Notes: generated by a model not told the origin, from the sequence alone. 19,854 bases of DNA from Acholeplasmataceae bacterium UBA6190 (GCA_002422045.1 DITG01000016.1:15238-35091); one strand, 5' to 3'; shown: positions 1 through 7,836, counted from the first letter of the stretch. Numbers and translations: made by a program.

Positions 1-1321
1 GTCCGATTCCCAATTGTCCTTTATGATTAAATCCCCAAACAATCAACTGATTCGAATCTGTCAACGCATAATGATGCGTCAAGGATGCTGAATATGCAGA
101 GATGATTTTTTCTGTAAGTTCCAAATCAAGCAGATGATTGATGGTGTGCGCTTGTGTGGCTGAAGCAAATAATCCATTGTTAAACTCAAGCGGAAACCCT
201 AAACCCCAGACAAAAAGTTTACCCTGATGGGTGAGTGCTGAGGCATAAAATTGACCCATGAAGACTTGCTTGATCTGATCACCGACATCCATGACAAATG
301 AACTTGTCACCTGTCTTGGAAAAAGTCTTTCAACCAAGTTTCCTCCTCCCAAATGCACTTGGGAGTTATAACCCCAGTTGAATATTTTTCCGAGTTGAGT
401 GGTTGCAAACGACTGTGTGGACTGAATCCCTCCAGCAGAAATCCATTCCACTCGATCAGTGAGGCCGAGTTGAAAATGGCTTGTAATCTCAACAGGTGTG
501 TTTCTTTGAGAGATCGAACCGTCACCAATAGCGCCTTGCGTATTGCTGCCCCAACCGAAGACACGTCCTTGATCAGACAAGGCAAGGCAGTGATTGTAAC
601 CTGTTGAAATACTCTTGATTTTATCTTGTGCGTCCAGTTGACTCAACTGAGTGACTCTTTTTGGCAAGTATGTGTTTGAAAAGGATCCGTCACCAATGGC
701 GCCATACTGATTGTTACCCCAAGCAAATACCTTGCCTTCTGAAGACAGTGCAATAGAAAACCGGTTCCCAGCACCAATCGATATGAGTGATTCATCTGTA
801 TCAAGCATGAAAAAATGGGTGATTTCGATTGGCTCCAGTTGATCTTGAAATGTCCCAATGCCTAACTGACCACTCGCGTTGTTGCCCCATGCATAGATTC
901 GACCAAGTGAAGTCAGCATCAACGAATGATTCACGCCATGTTCAAGTTGTACGATTGTTTCCATAGGATACAAGACGAGACCTGTTTGAGGATCTTCACG
1001 AAACACATGATAATGAACATCATACGATTTCACTTGCCATTTCGCATGCAAGATATAATTTTTAAAGTTGTCTTTATCATCTAGTAAAGCAATGAGAAAT
1101 GGCTCTGTTAAGGCTTCATCGAGATACCAACCAATAAAATGATACCCTTCCTTGATGGGAAAAGCAGGCATCACCACATCATCGATGGTCTGATAGTGAA
1201 TCGCATCGATGTGGCCTCCTCCATGTGTTTCAAATTCAATAAAGTAATCCTTAGGCATCGATATACAAGACACCAATAAAAGCATCAAACTCAGTAATAC
1301 GACAATACGAATACTTCTCAA
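1..1321 (-). CDS. RCC1-repeat surface lipoprotein with one InlB-type repeat (3' end outside window)
   Basis: An uninterrupted reading frame of 440 codons leaves the window at base 1, so the C-terminus is missing. I place the start at the TTG at 1321-1319, behind a good GGAGGGG ribosome site; no ATG offers such a site. The N-terminus is a lipoprotein signal with lipobox LVSC (Cys19). Residues about 27-93 form one InlB/Listeria-Bacteroides repeat (FETHGGG, GYHFIGWY, LHAKW). From about residue 115 there are six RCC1 (beta-propeller) repeats, seen as ALSSEGKVFAWGNN- and GAIGDGS-like motifs every 55-60 residues; the last is cut by the window edge. Inferred role: membrane-anchored surface protein that binds an unknown ligand through a seven-bladed propeller. 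It follows the gene at 1379-1918 by 57 bases and is probably co-transcribed with it. The family is clear, the ligand is not. Confidence 0.85.
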   Translation of the reverse strand, partial: MRSIRIVVLLSLMLLLVSCISMPKDYFIEFETHGGGHIDAIHYQTIDDVVMPAFPIKEGYHFIGWYLDEALTEPFLIALLDDKDNFKNYILHAKWQVKSYDVHYHVFREDPQTGLVLYPMETIVQLEHGVNHSLMLTSLGRIYAWGNNASGQLGIGTFQDQLEPIEITHFFMLDTDESLISIGAGNRFSIALSSEGKVFAWGNNQYGAIGDGSFSNTYLPKRVTQLSQLDAQDKIKSISTGYNHCLALSDQGRVFGWGSNTQGAIGDGSISQRNTPVEITSHFQLGLTDRVEWISAGGIQSTQSFATTQLGKIFNWGYNSQVHLGGGNLVERLFPRQVTSSFVMDVGDQIKQVFMGQFYASALTHQGKLFVWGLGFPLEFNNGLFASATQAHTINHLLDLELTEKIISAYSASLTHHYALTDSNQLIVWGFNHKGQLGIG

Positions 1322-1378
1322 TGGTTTCCCCTCCATTTATTTGTCTGTTTTTCTTGATTAATCAAAAGTTGTTGTTCA

Positions 1379-1918
1379 TCATTTGTGATTTTTAAACCAA
1401 TGGCTTGGAATATCTTGTTGATGAACGACTCTGTAATGCGGATGGTAATTTTTTCGGTATGCATCGCTATGATGGATCGCAGGATAACCTTGTTTCTGAT
1501 ACCATTCAATGAATTCCTTGGCATGGATCGGATCCAGATGTATCATACCCTGATGGATCAATTCAAGCAGTTCATTCAATCGTTTATCCATTTGATGATG
1601 GAGATGTTCACTGATCACCGGGCTGCTCATCATACTTTTGAAGAAAACTTCACTGAATTCATTTGCAGTCATGACCCCTTGATTCACACATTCAATGGAA
1701 ATACGATAATATCCATTCCCAATTTCGATGAAGTGTTGAGCGTCATAGAATCTCTGAGATGACTCTATTTCTTCATTCAAATACGATAACAATCGATTTC
1801 GATCGGGTTGTGATAGGGCGTGACGAGGTCCGTAAATCGCTTGGTGAAGCAATTTGATGTAATCTTGAATTTGCATCAACGGATATCTTTTCTGATGTAG
1901 TAACCATATTTCATTCAT
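1379..1918 (-). CDS. Conserved protein of unknown function
   Basis: This encodes 179 residues from the ATG at 1918-1916, which has a GGTGAG ribosome site five bases upstream. A TTG at 1975 in the same frame would add 19 residues, but it lacks a ribosome site and lies inside the -35 box, so I reject it. There is no signal peptide or membrane segment, so it is probably cytosolic. Notable motifs are YPLMQ.QD near residue 12, YGPRHAL near residue 29, IGNGYYRIS in the middle, and a C-terminal GYPAIHHSDAYR...YHPHYRVV block rich in His and Tyr. I recall similar proteins of unknown function in clostridia with these blocks, but know no biochemical role. The conserved His/Tyr residues could be catalytic; that is a guess. 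It is the first gene of a likely two-gene unit with the RCC1 lipoprotein. Confidence 0.75.
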   Translation of the reverse strand: MNEIWLLHQKRYPLMQIQDYIKLLHQAIYGPRHALSQPDRNRLLSYLNEEIESSQRFYDAQHFIEIGNGYYRISIECVNQGVMTANEFSEVFFKSMMSSPVISEHLHHQMDKRLNELLELIHQGMIHLDPIHAKEFIEWYQKQGYPAIHHSDAYRKNYHPHYRVVHQQDIPSHWFKNHK

Positions 1919-1946
1919 GTTGCTCACCGATTTCTTTCTATCATCT

Positions 1947-1975
1947 ATTATACTTGAAAAAGCTTGATCCACCAA
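1947..1975 (-). promoter_or_regulatory. Promoter for the 1918 gene
   Basis: On the minus strand, TTGGTG (1975-1970) and a perfect TATAAT (1952-1947) are separated by 17 bases. Transcription would begin about 20 bases before the ATG at 1918, which supports that start. Confidence 0.65.
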
Positions 1976-2119
1976 GAGATATCGTCAAATAGCATCATTG
2001 CTGATGAGTCATGATCTATTCATTGTAGATGTGTTGTATTCATATTCTTGTTCATATTCGTTGATCACATATTGATTTGTACACTACCGTGATTTAACCA
2101 AACTAAATAGAAGATACTA

Positions 2120-2148
2120 TTGAAATATGTGTGGTTAAGGTGTAAGAT
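2120..2148 (+). promoter_or_regulatory. Possible promoter for the BspA-like gene
   Basis: TTGAAA (2120-2125) and TAAGAT (2143-2148) are spaced by 17 bases; an overlapping TACAAT (2148-2153) is an alternative -10. The stretch 1976-2119 between the two divergent genes holds nothing else that I recognise. Confidence 0.4.
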
Positions 2149-2172
2149 ACAATTATAGGGAATCCATACAAA

Positions 2173-2200
2173 AACGGCAACTAGAACTCTGGTTGCTGTT
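2173..2200 (+). promoter_or_regulatory. Leader hairpin, terminator-like
   Basis: A 12-base-pair stem (two G-T pairs) with loop AACT is followed by TTATCTTT. It lies between the putative promoter and the ribosome site (GGGGAG at 2210-2215) of the 2222 gene. No gene upstream on this strand needs a terminator, so it may be an attenuator or an mRNA-stabilising leader element. On the opposite strand it is followed by five T, so it could also block antisense transcription. Confidence 0.5.
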
Positions 2201-2221
2201 TTATCTTTAGGGGAGAAAAAT

Positions 2222-3838
2222 ATGCGAAAAATGAAACATCTGTTTTTGGTAATGATAGGGTTAATCGTTTTTTTTGGATGTACGGATGAATCTAGGGTCA
2301 TCACCTTTGAAACCAATGGCGGCAGTCCTATCGAATCCATGACATTTGATCAATGGATTGAAAGCGGATTACCCACAACCAGTAAAGAAGGTTTTTCTTT
2401 GGATGGATGGTATCTCGATTCGGAGTTTGAACAAAAAGTGACAGAGAAAACGTTGATTGAATCTTCTGTGACTTTATATGCAAAATGGGTTGTGAACACT
2501 TATTCCATCATCTATCAAACCAATGGTGGAAATGATATGCCATCATCGTTTCACGATTTCGGATCGCCGCTGATTCTAGATGATGAACCCGTGAAATCAG
2601 GCTTTGAATTCTTGGGTTGGTTCACCAATGCTGAACTCACTTCTGCTTTCTCTTTCTCAACCATGCCTGCACATGATATCACACTGTATGCAAAATGGAT
2701 ATCCGTTGGAATCACCGTGACCTTTGACAGCCAAGGTGGATCCAATGTATTACCCATGACAGGCCAAAGTGGAGACCCACTGGATGCACCAGGTGATCCA
2801 ATCCGAGAAGGTTTTGTATTTTCTGGTTGGATTGAAGATTTAAGTGATCCTGAATTATACATATTTCATCAGTTTCCTGATCAACCTGTCACACTTTATG
2901 CAGATTGGGGTACAGATGGTCTTGAATATCAGTTGATCGATAGTGATAGTGCATATGAAGTCGGTATCGGTACTGCGGGTAACTTATCTTCCATCACCAT
3001 TCCGAACTTCCATCAAGGCAAACCAGTCACTCGAATCATGGAACAAGGATTTTCTGATGCTGAGTTCATGAATACCCTCTATTTGCCAAAGACGCTCACA
3101 TCAATCGGAAGATTTGCATTCATGAATGCTACGAGTCTTTCATCCATCACCTTGCCAGATTATTTATCTAGCATAGGCTCGAATGCATTTCGTCATTGTC
3201 ATAGTCTATCAGAATTCATTGTTTCCAGTAACAACCTGCATTTCAAAGCGCTTGATGGCATCCTGTTTTCATACGACTTAACGACACTGATCAAATATCC
3301 ACAAGCGAAAACAGGTTCTCATTATACAGTACCTCAGCAAGTACTCATTATTGAAGAAGATGCTTTTTCTTCAGTAACCGAACTCATATCGATTGATCTT
3401 GGATCAGGCGTTACCACCATCAAGTCTCACGCTTTTTACCAGGCAAGTGCCCTAGCATCCATTGTGATTCCCAATCAAGTGACAACCATTGAGCTCTATG
3501 CATTCAGAGATGCATATGCACTCGCCAGTGTCACTCTTGGAACAGGCATCACTGAAATCAGTGCCTATATGTTCAACGGATGTGTGAGTCTTGAAGAAAT
3601 CACGATACCTTATAACATTTCGTTTATCGCCTATGGAGCATTCTATGACTGCATCAATCTGAAAAGAATTTATATCACAAGAACTTTCTTGGATGGGCTT
3701 ATCTTAGGCTCATTGTTCATGTTCACCAATACATCACCAACGATGATCATTTACTTTGTTAATCAGGCCACTTTGGATGCCTACAAGGTCGCTTATTACT
3801 GGAGCAGTTATAAAGCAAAAATGCAAGTCGTCTCTTAA
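2222..3838 (+). CDS. Surface lipoprotein with three InlB-type repeats and BspA-type leucine-rich repeats
   Basis: This encodes 538 residues, with the ATG behind GGGGAG. The N-terminal hydrophobic segment ends in FFGC (Cys20), a lipobox with Phe rather than Leu at -3, so lipidation is likely but not certain. Three InlB/Listeria-Bacteroides repeats follow at about 27-89, 94-159 and 165-229 (TNGG..., GFxxxGW, VTLYAKW). From about 235 to 500 come LRR_5/BspA-type leucine-rich repeats, recognised by the recurring pattern LxSIxIPxxVTxIxxxAFxxC. A short tail (FVNQATLDAYK) is typical of such proteins. Known BspA-like proteins are surface proteins that bind host or matrix molecules; the ligand here is unknown. 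The gene stands alone, with its own putative promoter and a terminator at 3867-3908. Confidence 0.85.
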   Translation: MRKMKHLFLVMIGLIVFFGCTDESRVITFETNGGSPIESMTFDQWIESGLPTTSKEGFSLDGWYLDSEFEQKVTEKTLIESSVTLYAKWVVNTYSIIYQTNGGNDMPSSFHDFGSPLILDDEPVKSGFEFLGWFTNAELTSAFSFSTMPAHDITLYAKWISVGITVTFDSQGGSNVLPMTGQSGDPLDAPGDPIREGFVFSGWIEDLSDPELYIFHQFPDQPVTLYADWGTDGLEYQLIDSDSAYEVGIGTAGNLSSITIPNFHQGKPVTRIMEQGFSDAEFMNTLYLPKTLTSIGRFAFMNATSLSSITLPDYLSSIGSNAFRHCHSLSEFIVSSNNLHFKALDGILFSYDLTTLIKYPQAKTGSHYTVPQQVLIIEEDAFSSVTELISIDLGSGVTTIKSHAFYQASALASIVIPNQVTTIELYAFRDAYALASVTLGTGITEISAYMFNGCVSLEEITIPYNISFIAYGAFYDCINLKRIYITRTFLDGLILGSLFMFTNTSPTMIIYFVNQATLDAYKVAYYWSSYKAKMQVVS

Positions 3839-3866
3839 GTTTGAGTCGTCCAGATAGCAAAAGATC

Positions 3867-3908
3867 AAAAACACAACATCTGATGATGAGTCGATGTTGT
3901 GTTTTTTT
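3867..3908. terminator. Bidirectional intrinsic terminator
   Basis: The stem ACACAACATC (3871-3880) pairs with GATGTTGTGT (3893-3902) around a 12-base loop. A T-run follows on the plus strand (3902-3908), and an A-run precedes it, which is a T-run on the minus strand. It sits between the convergent BspA-like and malic enzyme genes and can serve both. Confidence 0.85.
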
Positions 3909-3935
3909 GATTGAACTGTTCTGTGCTGATGATTT

Positions 3936-5099
3936 TTACTTGGATTGCTGCGCGGCATTCATGACTGCTTTAGAAACTCTTTTGACGACTTTTTTATTGA
4001 AGATGCTTGGGATAATATAGAGTTCATTCAATTCCTCTTTTTTAACAATTCCCGCGAGCGCCTTACATGCGGCGATTTCCATCTCTGTTGTGATTTGCTT
4101 GACTCTGCTATCCAAAGCACCTCTAAAGAGTCCTGGGAAGATCAGAGAGTTATTGATTTGATTGGGTAAATTGGATGCTCCTGTACCAACCACACGAGCG
4201 CCAGCTTTAAGCGCTAATTCTCTTGATATTTCAGGCGTTGGATTCGCCATCGGAAAGACAATCGCATCAGCATTCATGCTTGAAACCATCGCTTCTGACA
4301 CGATATTGCCAGCAGATACGCCGATGAATACATCCGCACCTTTCATCGCGTCTTCCAGTTTGCCTTTCATCTGTTTTTTGTTAGTTTGTAATGCGATTTC
4401 AGCTTGAGCACTATTGAGCACTGGATCACCCTTGACAATGATGCCAAATTTGTCACAGACTGTGATCTGTTTTGCCCCCAGTTCGAGTAAAAACTTAGTA
4501 ATTGCAATGCCTGCGCTACCTGCGCCATTGATGACGATATGAACTTGTGACAGTTTTTTGTTCACTAGTTTCAAGGCATTCAGTAATGCTGCACCACACA
4601 CGATGGCAGTTCCATGCTGATCGTCATGAAAAACAGGAATATCACACAGTTCTTTGAGTCTTCTTTCAACTTCAAAACAGCGAGGGGCTGAAATATCTTC
4701 TAAGTTGATTCCTCCAAATGACGGTGAAAGCCGATATATGGTTTCAACGAGTTCATCGACATCTTTGGTATTCAAGACAATTGGAATCGCATCCACGTTG
4801 GCAAATCGTTTGAAGAGTGCACATTTTCCTTCCATTACAGGTATAGCAGCAAGCGGACCGATGTCGCCCAAACCTAAGACTGCTGTTCCATCTGAAATGA
4901 CCGCGACCGTATTTCGTTTGGATGTCAGATGATAGACTTCTTCAGGATTATCTTTGATCACAAGACATGCTTTGGCAACACCCGGTGTATAGGCTAAAGT
5001 CATGTCATGCATGTTTTCGAGTTTCATCTTATTCCTGATTTCAATTTTGCCGTTAAGTTTTCTGTGTAGTGCGAGTGATTCCTGCATAATGTCAGACAT
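3936..5099 (-). CDS. Malic enzyme (malate to pyruvate + CO2, NAD(P)-dependent)
   Basis: This encodes 387 residues from the ATG at 5099-5097, with GGAG nine bases upstream; a TTG at 5114 overlaps that ribosome site and is rejected. The compact bacterial malic enzyme pattern is complete: catalytic Tyr in YTPGVA (about residue 37), the Lys of the MEGKCALF segment (about 92), acidic metal ligands in NLEDISAPRCF (about 134-135) and FHDDQHGTA (about 159), and the Rossmann motif INGAGSAG (about 190-197). Length matches the approximately 390-residue bacterial NAD-type enzymes without the C-terminal phosphotransacetylase domain. The reaction is oxidative decarboxylation of malate to pyruvate in the cytosol. 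NAD versus NADP preference cannot be settled by eye. It is a single-gene unit, divergent from the MATE gene. Confidence 0.95.
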   Translation of the reverse strand: MSDIMQESLALHRKLNGKIEIRNKMKLENMHDMTLAYTPGVAKACLVIKDNPEEVYHLTSKRNTVAVISDGTAVLGLGDIGPLAAIPVMEGKCALFKRFANVDAIPIVLNTKDVDELVETIYRLSPSFGGINLEDISAPRCFEVERRLKELCDIPVFHDDQHGTAIVCGAALLNALKLVNKKLSQVHIVINGAGSAGIAITKFLLELGAKQITVCDKFGIIVKGDPVLNSAQAEIALQTNKKQMKGKLEDAMKGADVFIGVSAGNIVSEAMVSSMNADAIVFPMANPTPEISRELALKAGARVVGTGASNLPNQINNSLIFPGLFRGALDSRVKQITTEMEIAACKALAGIVKKEELNELYIIPSIFNKKVVKRVSKAVMNAAQQSK

Positions 5100-5185
5100 G
5101 TTTATAAACTCCAATCATGATGGTTTGATCAGTCTTTTTAAGTTGATCTTAGTATCTTTAGGATAACATGAAAGCAATCATTTTT

Positions 5186-5217
5186 ATGCATCCAATTCAT
5201 GATGAATAAAGATGCAT
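5186..5217. promoter_or_regulatory. Nested dyad, candidate operator upstream of the MATE promoter
   Basis: Outer arms ATGCATC (5186-5192) and GATGCAT (5211-5217) enclose an inner dyad ATTCAT-G-ATGAAT (5195-5207). It ends 12 bases before the MATE -35 box and lies in the intergenic space shared with the malic enzyme gene. The regulator is unknown, and no regulator gene is adjacent. Confidence 0.4.
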
Positions 5218-5229
5218 GTTGCTAATCGT

Positions 5230-5258
5230 TTGACAATGTGGGCATCTGGACATATGAT
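5230..5258 (+). promoter_or_regulatory. Promoter for the MATE gene
   Basis: A perfect TTGACA (5230-5235), a 17-base spacer and TATGAT (5253-5258). The predicted mRNA starts some 20 bases before the GAGG ribosome site of the gene at 5288. Confidence 0.85.
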
Positions 5259-5287
5259 GTCGCTATACGAAGAAATGCGAGGATTCT

Positions 5288-6643
5288 ATGAATCAACTTC
5301 AACATTCGGATTTAACGATAGGTAGTATCACAAAACATCTCAAGCGAATCGCGATTCCGGCATCCGTCGGATTCTTATTCAATACACTCTTTAATGTAGT
5401 CGACACAATTTATGCAGGTAGACTATCAACAGATGCACTGGCAGGTCTGACGCTTTCATTCCCAATCTTTTTCATCATCATTGCAGTCACTGCGGGTTTA
5501 GGCAATGCGATATCAGCGCTTGCATCGATTGCCCTCGGACAGAAAAATAAACCCTTGTTTCACCAACTCATCAAGAATGCATTGATTTTAGGTGTGATTT
5601 TGTCGATCATCATCACCATCCTTGCCCCATTCATCACAGAACCCTTGTTTAATCTGTTGGGTTCTGATGATTTATCCAGATCACTTGGAATATCTTATAC
5701 AAATACCATCTTTTTAGGCTCTTTGTTCTTTGTATTCAACGCATTATTCTCCGGTATTCTCTCTGCTCAAGGACAGACTAAGCCCTACCGGAATTTCTTG
5801 GTGATTGGATTTTTCATGAATTTGATTCTAGATCCATTACTCATTTTCGGATGGTTTGGACTGCCCAGATTGGGTGTCATCGGGGTTGCACTTGCCACTG
5901 TCATTGTTCAAATGTTTGGCACAATTTACTTGTTCTTCAAGGTCAAGTCCTCATCTGAATTTGATTTGAAACTACTCAACACATCAACCATTTCAGCGAA
6001 TTCAATGAAAGATATCCTAAAACAAGCCATCCCTTCTTCGCTCAATATGGCAACGATTGCAATTGGAATCTTCATCATTAATTACTACGTCATCAAGTAT
6101 GGAGGTACAACCGCCATCGCTGGATATGGTGCAGGCGTCAGAATTGAGCAACTTGCGCTACTCCCGACACTCGGTCTTAATATTGCTGTATTAACGATTG
6201 TTGGTCAAAACTATGGTGCAAGACAATTCAATAGGATTATTGAAGTCCTAAAAAAGGCTAATCTTTATGGCATTATCATCATGATCATCGGTGCACTTAT
6301 CATCTTTCCGTTCGCACCTTTTTGGATTGGTCTTTTCAACCAAGATACAGCTGTTATCAGTCAAGGCGCAAGATATCTCAGAATTGAAACACTGGCATTC
6401 ATCACTTATGTGATTCTTAATATTTGTGTATCCGTGTTACAGGGCATTAAAAAACCTGGTTTTGCTATCTATATCGGGATTTACAGACAAGTCTTGCCAT
6501 TTGCAATCTTCTACTTACTAGGAACCACATTCAATATGGGACTTGATGGTGTATGGTGGGGGATTGTATTGATTAACTGGAGTGCTGTTGGCATCACCGT
6601 CTGGTATACGAAGCGTGTATTGAAAAAAGTAAACATTGTTTGA
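5288..6643 (+). CDS. MATE-family multidrug/cation efflux transporter
   Basis: This encodes 451 residues, the usual length for NorM/DinF-type MATE proteins, and about twelve hydrophobic segments are visible. The first half begins with the family pattern IAIPASVGFLFNTLFNVVDT.YAG....ALAGL, with the GxGNAxSxLxSxALG loop at about 70-85. The second half repeats it (LKQAIPSSLN, then GYGAGVRIEQLALLPTLGLN...VGQNYGA), as expected for the two six-helix bundles. Known function: proton- or sodium-driven export of cationic drugs or metabolites across the cytoplasmic membrane; the substrate is not predictable. Ribosome site GAGG lies before the ATG, with a strong promoter at 5230-5258 and a candidate operator upstream. 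The stop is TGA, showing that TGA is not read as Trp here. Confidence 0.93.
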   Translation: MNQLQHSDLTIGSITKHLKRIAIPASVGFLFNTLFNVVDTIYAGRLSTDALAGLTLSFPIFFIIIAVTAGLGNAISALASIALGQKNKPLFHQLIKNALILGVILSIIITILAPFITEPLFNLLGSDDLSRSLGISYTNTIFLGSLFFVFNALFSGILSAQGQTKPYRNFLVIGFFMNLILDPLLIFGWFGLPRLGVIGVALATVIVQMFGTIYLFFKVKSSSEFDLKLLNTSTISANSMKDILKQAIPSSLNMATIAIGIFIINYYVIKYGGTTAIAGYGAGVRIEQLALLPTLGLNIAVLTIVGQNYGARQFNRIIEVLKKANLYGIIIMIIGALIIFPFAPFWIGLFNQDTAVISQGARYLRIETLAFITYVILNICVSVLQGIKKPGFAIYIGIYRQVLPFAIFYLLGTTFNMGLDGVWWGIVLINWSAVGITVWYTKRVLKKVNIV

Positions 6644-6682
6644 TCTCGAATGATCAGCATTAATGAAGACAGTAGATGAAAA

Positions 6683-6708
6683 AAGCACTTGACATTAGTC
6701 AGGTGCTT
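6683..6708. terminator. Intrinsic terminator between MATE and CBS genes
   Basis: An 11-base-pair stem (AAGCACTTGAC with GTCAGGTGCTT, one G-T pair) has loop ATTA. The T-run is strong on the minus strand (six T at 6684-6679) and weak on the plus strand. It therefore mainly ends the CBS gene and probably also the MATE transcript. Confidence 0.8.
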
Positions 6709-6739
6709 TCATTGATTATCCAGTTGATTCGGTTGAACC

Positions 6740-7153
6740 CTATAAAACCATAAAGTTGTGTGTGAAGAAATATTCAATCAAGCTCTTTCTCGTAACAATG
6801 CCGATGAATTTTTCATTTTGGTCGAGTACGGGCACAAAGTTTTCATTTTTAGCAACCGACAATAAAAGCGTGAGTGTTGCGTTCACACCGACAGTTTCAT
6901 AGTCTCTTAAACGTTTGATATCTTTGACGAGTACTTTTGACATATCGTCGCCATCAAAACATTTTTGATTGTGAATGACATACTGCAAGATATCGCCTTC
7001 CGTGAGTGTGCCTACATAATGATTTTCTCTATCCACAATCGGAATTGAAGTAAATCGATGCTTTGTCATTCTATCGAGCGCAATTTTGAGTGATTCGTCA
7101 CTGTAAAGTAAGATTACTTCGTGAACTGGTTTCATAAATGATAATATATTCAT
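6740..7153 (-). CDS. Stand-alone two-CBS-domain protein
   Basis: This encodes 137 residues with two CBS domains and nothing else: about 8-60 (FTSIPIVDRENHYVGTLTEGDIL) and about 75-132 (NFVPVLDQNEKFIGIVTRKSLIEYF). The ATG follows AAGGAAGTG. Such proteins form dimers (Bateman modules) that bind adenine nucleotides or related ligands and sense energy state or regulate partners; the partner cannot be read from this context. It is a single-gene unit with its own extended -10 promoter at 7185-7212 and the terminator at 6683-6708. Confidence 0.88.
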   Translation of the reverse strand: MNILSFMKPVHEVILLYSDESLKIALDRMTKHRFTSIPIVDRENHYVGTLTEGDILQYVIHNQKCFDGDDMSKVLVKDIKRLRDYETVGVNATLTLLLSVAKNENFVPVLDQNEKFIGIVTRKSLIEYFFTHNFMVL

Positions 7154-7184
7154 CTGATCACTTCCTTCTCTATTCTTCTATCAT

Positions 7185-7212
7185 ATTATACCATAAACAA
7201 GTTTTTATGCAA
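7185..7212 (-). promoter_or_regulatory. Extended -10 promoter for the CBS gene
   Basis: On the minus strand a perfect TATAAT (7190-7185) is preceded by TGG, making an extended -10. TTGCAT (7212-7207) lies 16 bases further upstream as a weak -35. It sits about 30 bases before the ATG at 7153. Confidence 0.7.
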
Positions 7213-7262
7213 TAAACCATTCATCCTATGTTATCTCGGTTTGTATTGACTTCGCATGGACC

Positions 7263-7412
7263 TCAATCAATAAAGTAGACAGACTTAATAGGATACCTCT
7301 TATTTTGAGTAATACACTCAACAAAGCATCTATAAATCGGATATCCTCGATATTCTTGGATGACAAATAATTCCAACTCATCACTTTTTACCTAGATATT
7401 TTTGATTTGCAT
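7263..7412 (-). pseudogene. Possible relic of a small gene
   Basis: Read from an ATG at 7412, the frame has six codons, a TAG stop (7394-7392), then 42 codons to TGA, including LELFVIQEYRGYPIYRCFVE. The composition looks protein-like and the stretch lies just beyond the tRNA-derived repeat, but no ribosome site is evident and I do not recognise the family. It may be chance. The rest of the 7213-7647 interval holds only this, the tRNA-derived repeat, and AT-rich sequence in which I see nothing else. Confidence 0.2.
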
Positions 7413-7452
7413 TATTGATCAATGATGATTAATCTACATATTTGGAATGACT

Positions 7453-7538
7453 ACAAAAATCAAAAGACAATTGAACTTCAATAGTCTTTCTCAGAGAATA
7501 AATTATTCAAAAAATGATGCCGAAAAAAGGAACCGCAA
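7453..7538 (-). repeat. Diverged copy of tRNA-Thr 3' end plus terminator (island end)
   Basis: Bases 7461-7530 match 10342-10411 at 61 of 70 positions by hand count. On the minus strand the copy begins in the T-loop, keeps the 3' acceptor strand TTTCGGC, has ATCA where the intact gene has ACCA, and then carries the hairpin (7463-7489) with one T-T mismatch. It cannot be a functional tRNA because the 5' two-thirds are absent. Its hairpin, followed by TTTTG, may now act as terminator of the RloAB unit. Confidence 0.8.
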
Positions 7539-7647
7539 TTTAAACATATACTTAACATGTAAAAAAGCCTGATGAAGTTGATTCTGAATGATTATAATAT
7601 TCCGTGTTTTATATATTTGGATATATTAATGGAATCAATCACACAAA

Positions 7648-7803
7648 TTACTTTTTCTTTTCTGATTCTTTTCGAATTGTTCCAATTTGTTTATCACTTC
7701 TTGTATCTCTTCCATTTTGATTTCTAATTGCACCTGGTGGCAATCCAGTTTTTTTCTCAAATGTTCCAACAGTACAATCAGAACGAGTTTTCCTTTGATT
7801 CAT
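7648..7803 (-). CDS. 51-residue protein with duplicated RSD..(V/I)GT(F/I) motif, third gene of RloAB unit
   Basis: An ATG at 7803-7801 with AAGGG seven bases upstream opens 51 codons ending in TAA (7650-7648). It starts 33 bases after the RloB stop, on the same strand. The protein is very basic (many Lys/Arg, tail KESEKKK) and consists of two similar units, TRSDCTVGTFEKKTG (6-20) and TRSDKQIGTIRKESE (34-48), joined by LPPGAIRNQNGRD. I recall RSD-x-K-(I/V)-GT motifs in small uncharacterised proteins of phage and mobile DNA, but no assigned function. The strong ribosome site, basic repeat structure and operon position argue for a real gene. A nucleic-acid-binding accessory, regulator or antitoxin of RloAB is an inference. 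Confidence 0.65.
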   Translation of the reverse strand: MNQRKTRSDCTVGTFEKKTGLPPGAIRNQNGRDTRSDKQIGTIRKESEKKK

Positions 7804-7836
7804 TTTATGTCCCTTCTTTCAAGTCTCAAACTCAAC

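Noticed and set aside
307..858. Short ATG-started minus-strand frames within the RCC1 gene region.
   Set aside because: The RCC1 frame is open from 1321 to base 1 and carries coherent repeats; the short frames are out of phase with it and have no domain content.
1354..1365. Perfect palindrome TTGATTAATCAA between the two genes at 1321 and 1379.
   Set aside because: It resembles half of an FNR/CRP-type site but lacks the right spacing, and it lies between probably co-transcribed genes; no regulator can be argued.
3945..4932. Open frames on the plus strand opposite the malic enzyme gene.
   Set aside because: They lack ribosome sites and family features; the minus-strand enzyme is intact with all catalytic motifs, so these are antisense shadows. 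The same holds for plus-strand frames opposite the giant lipoprotein, lyase and LamG genes.
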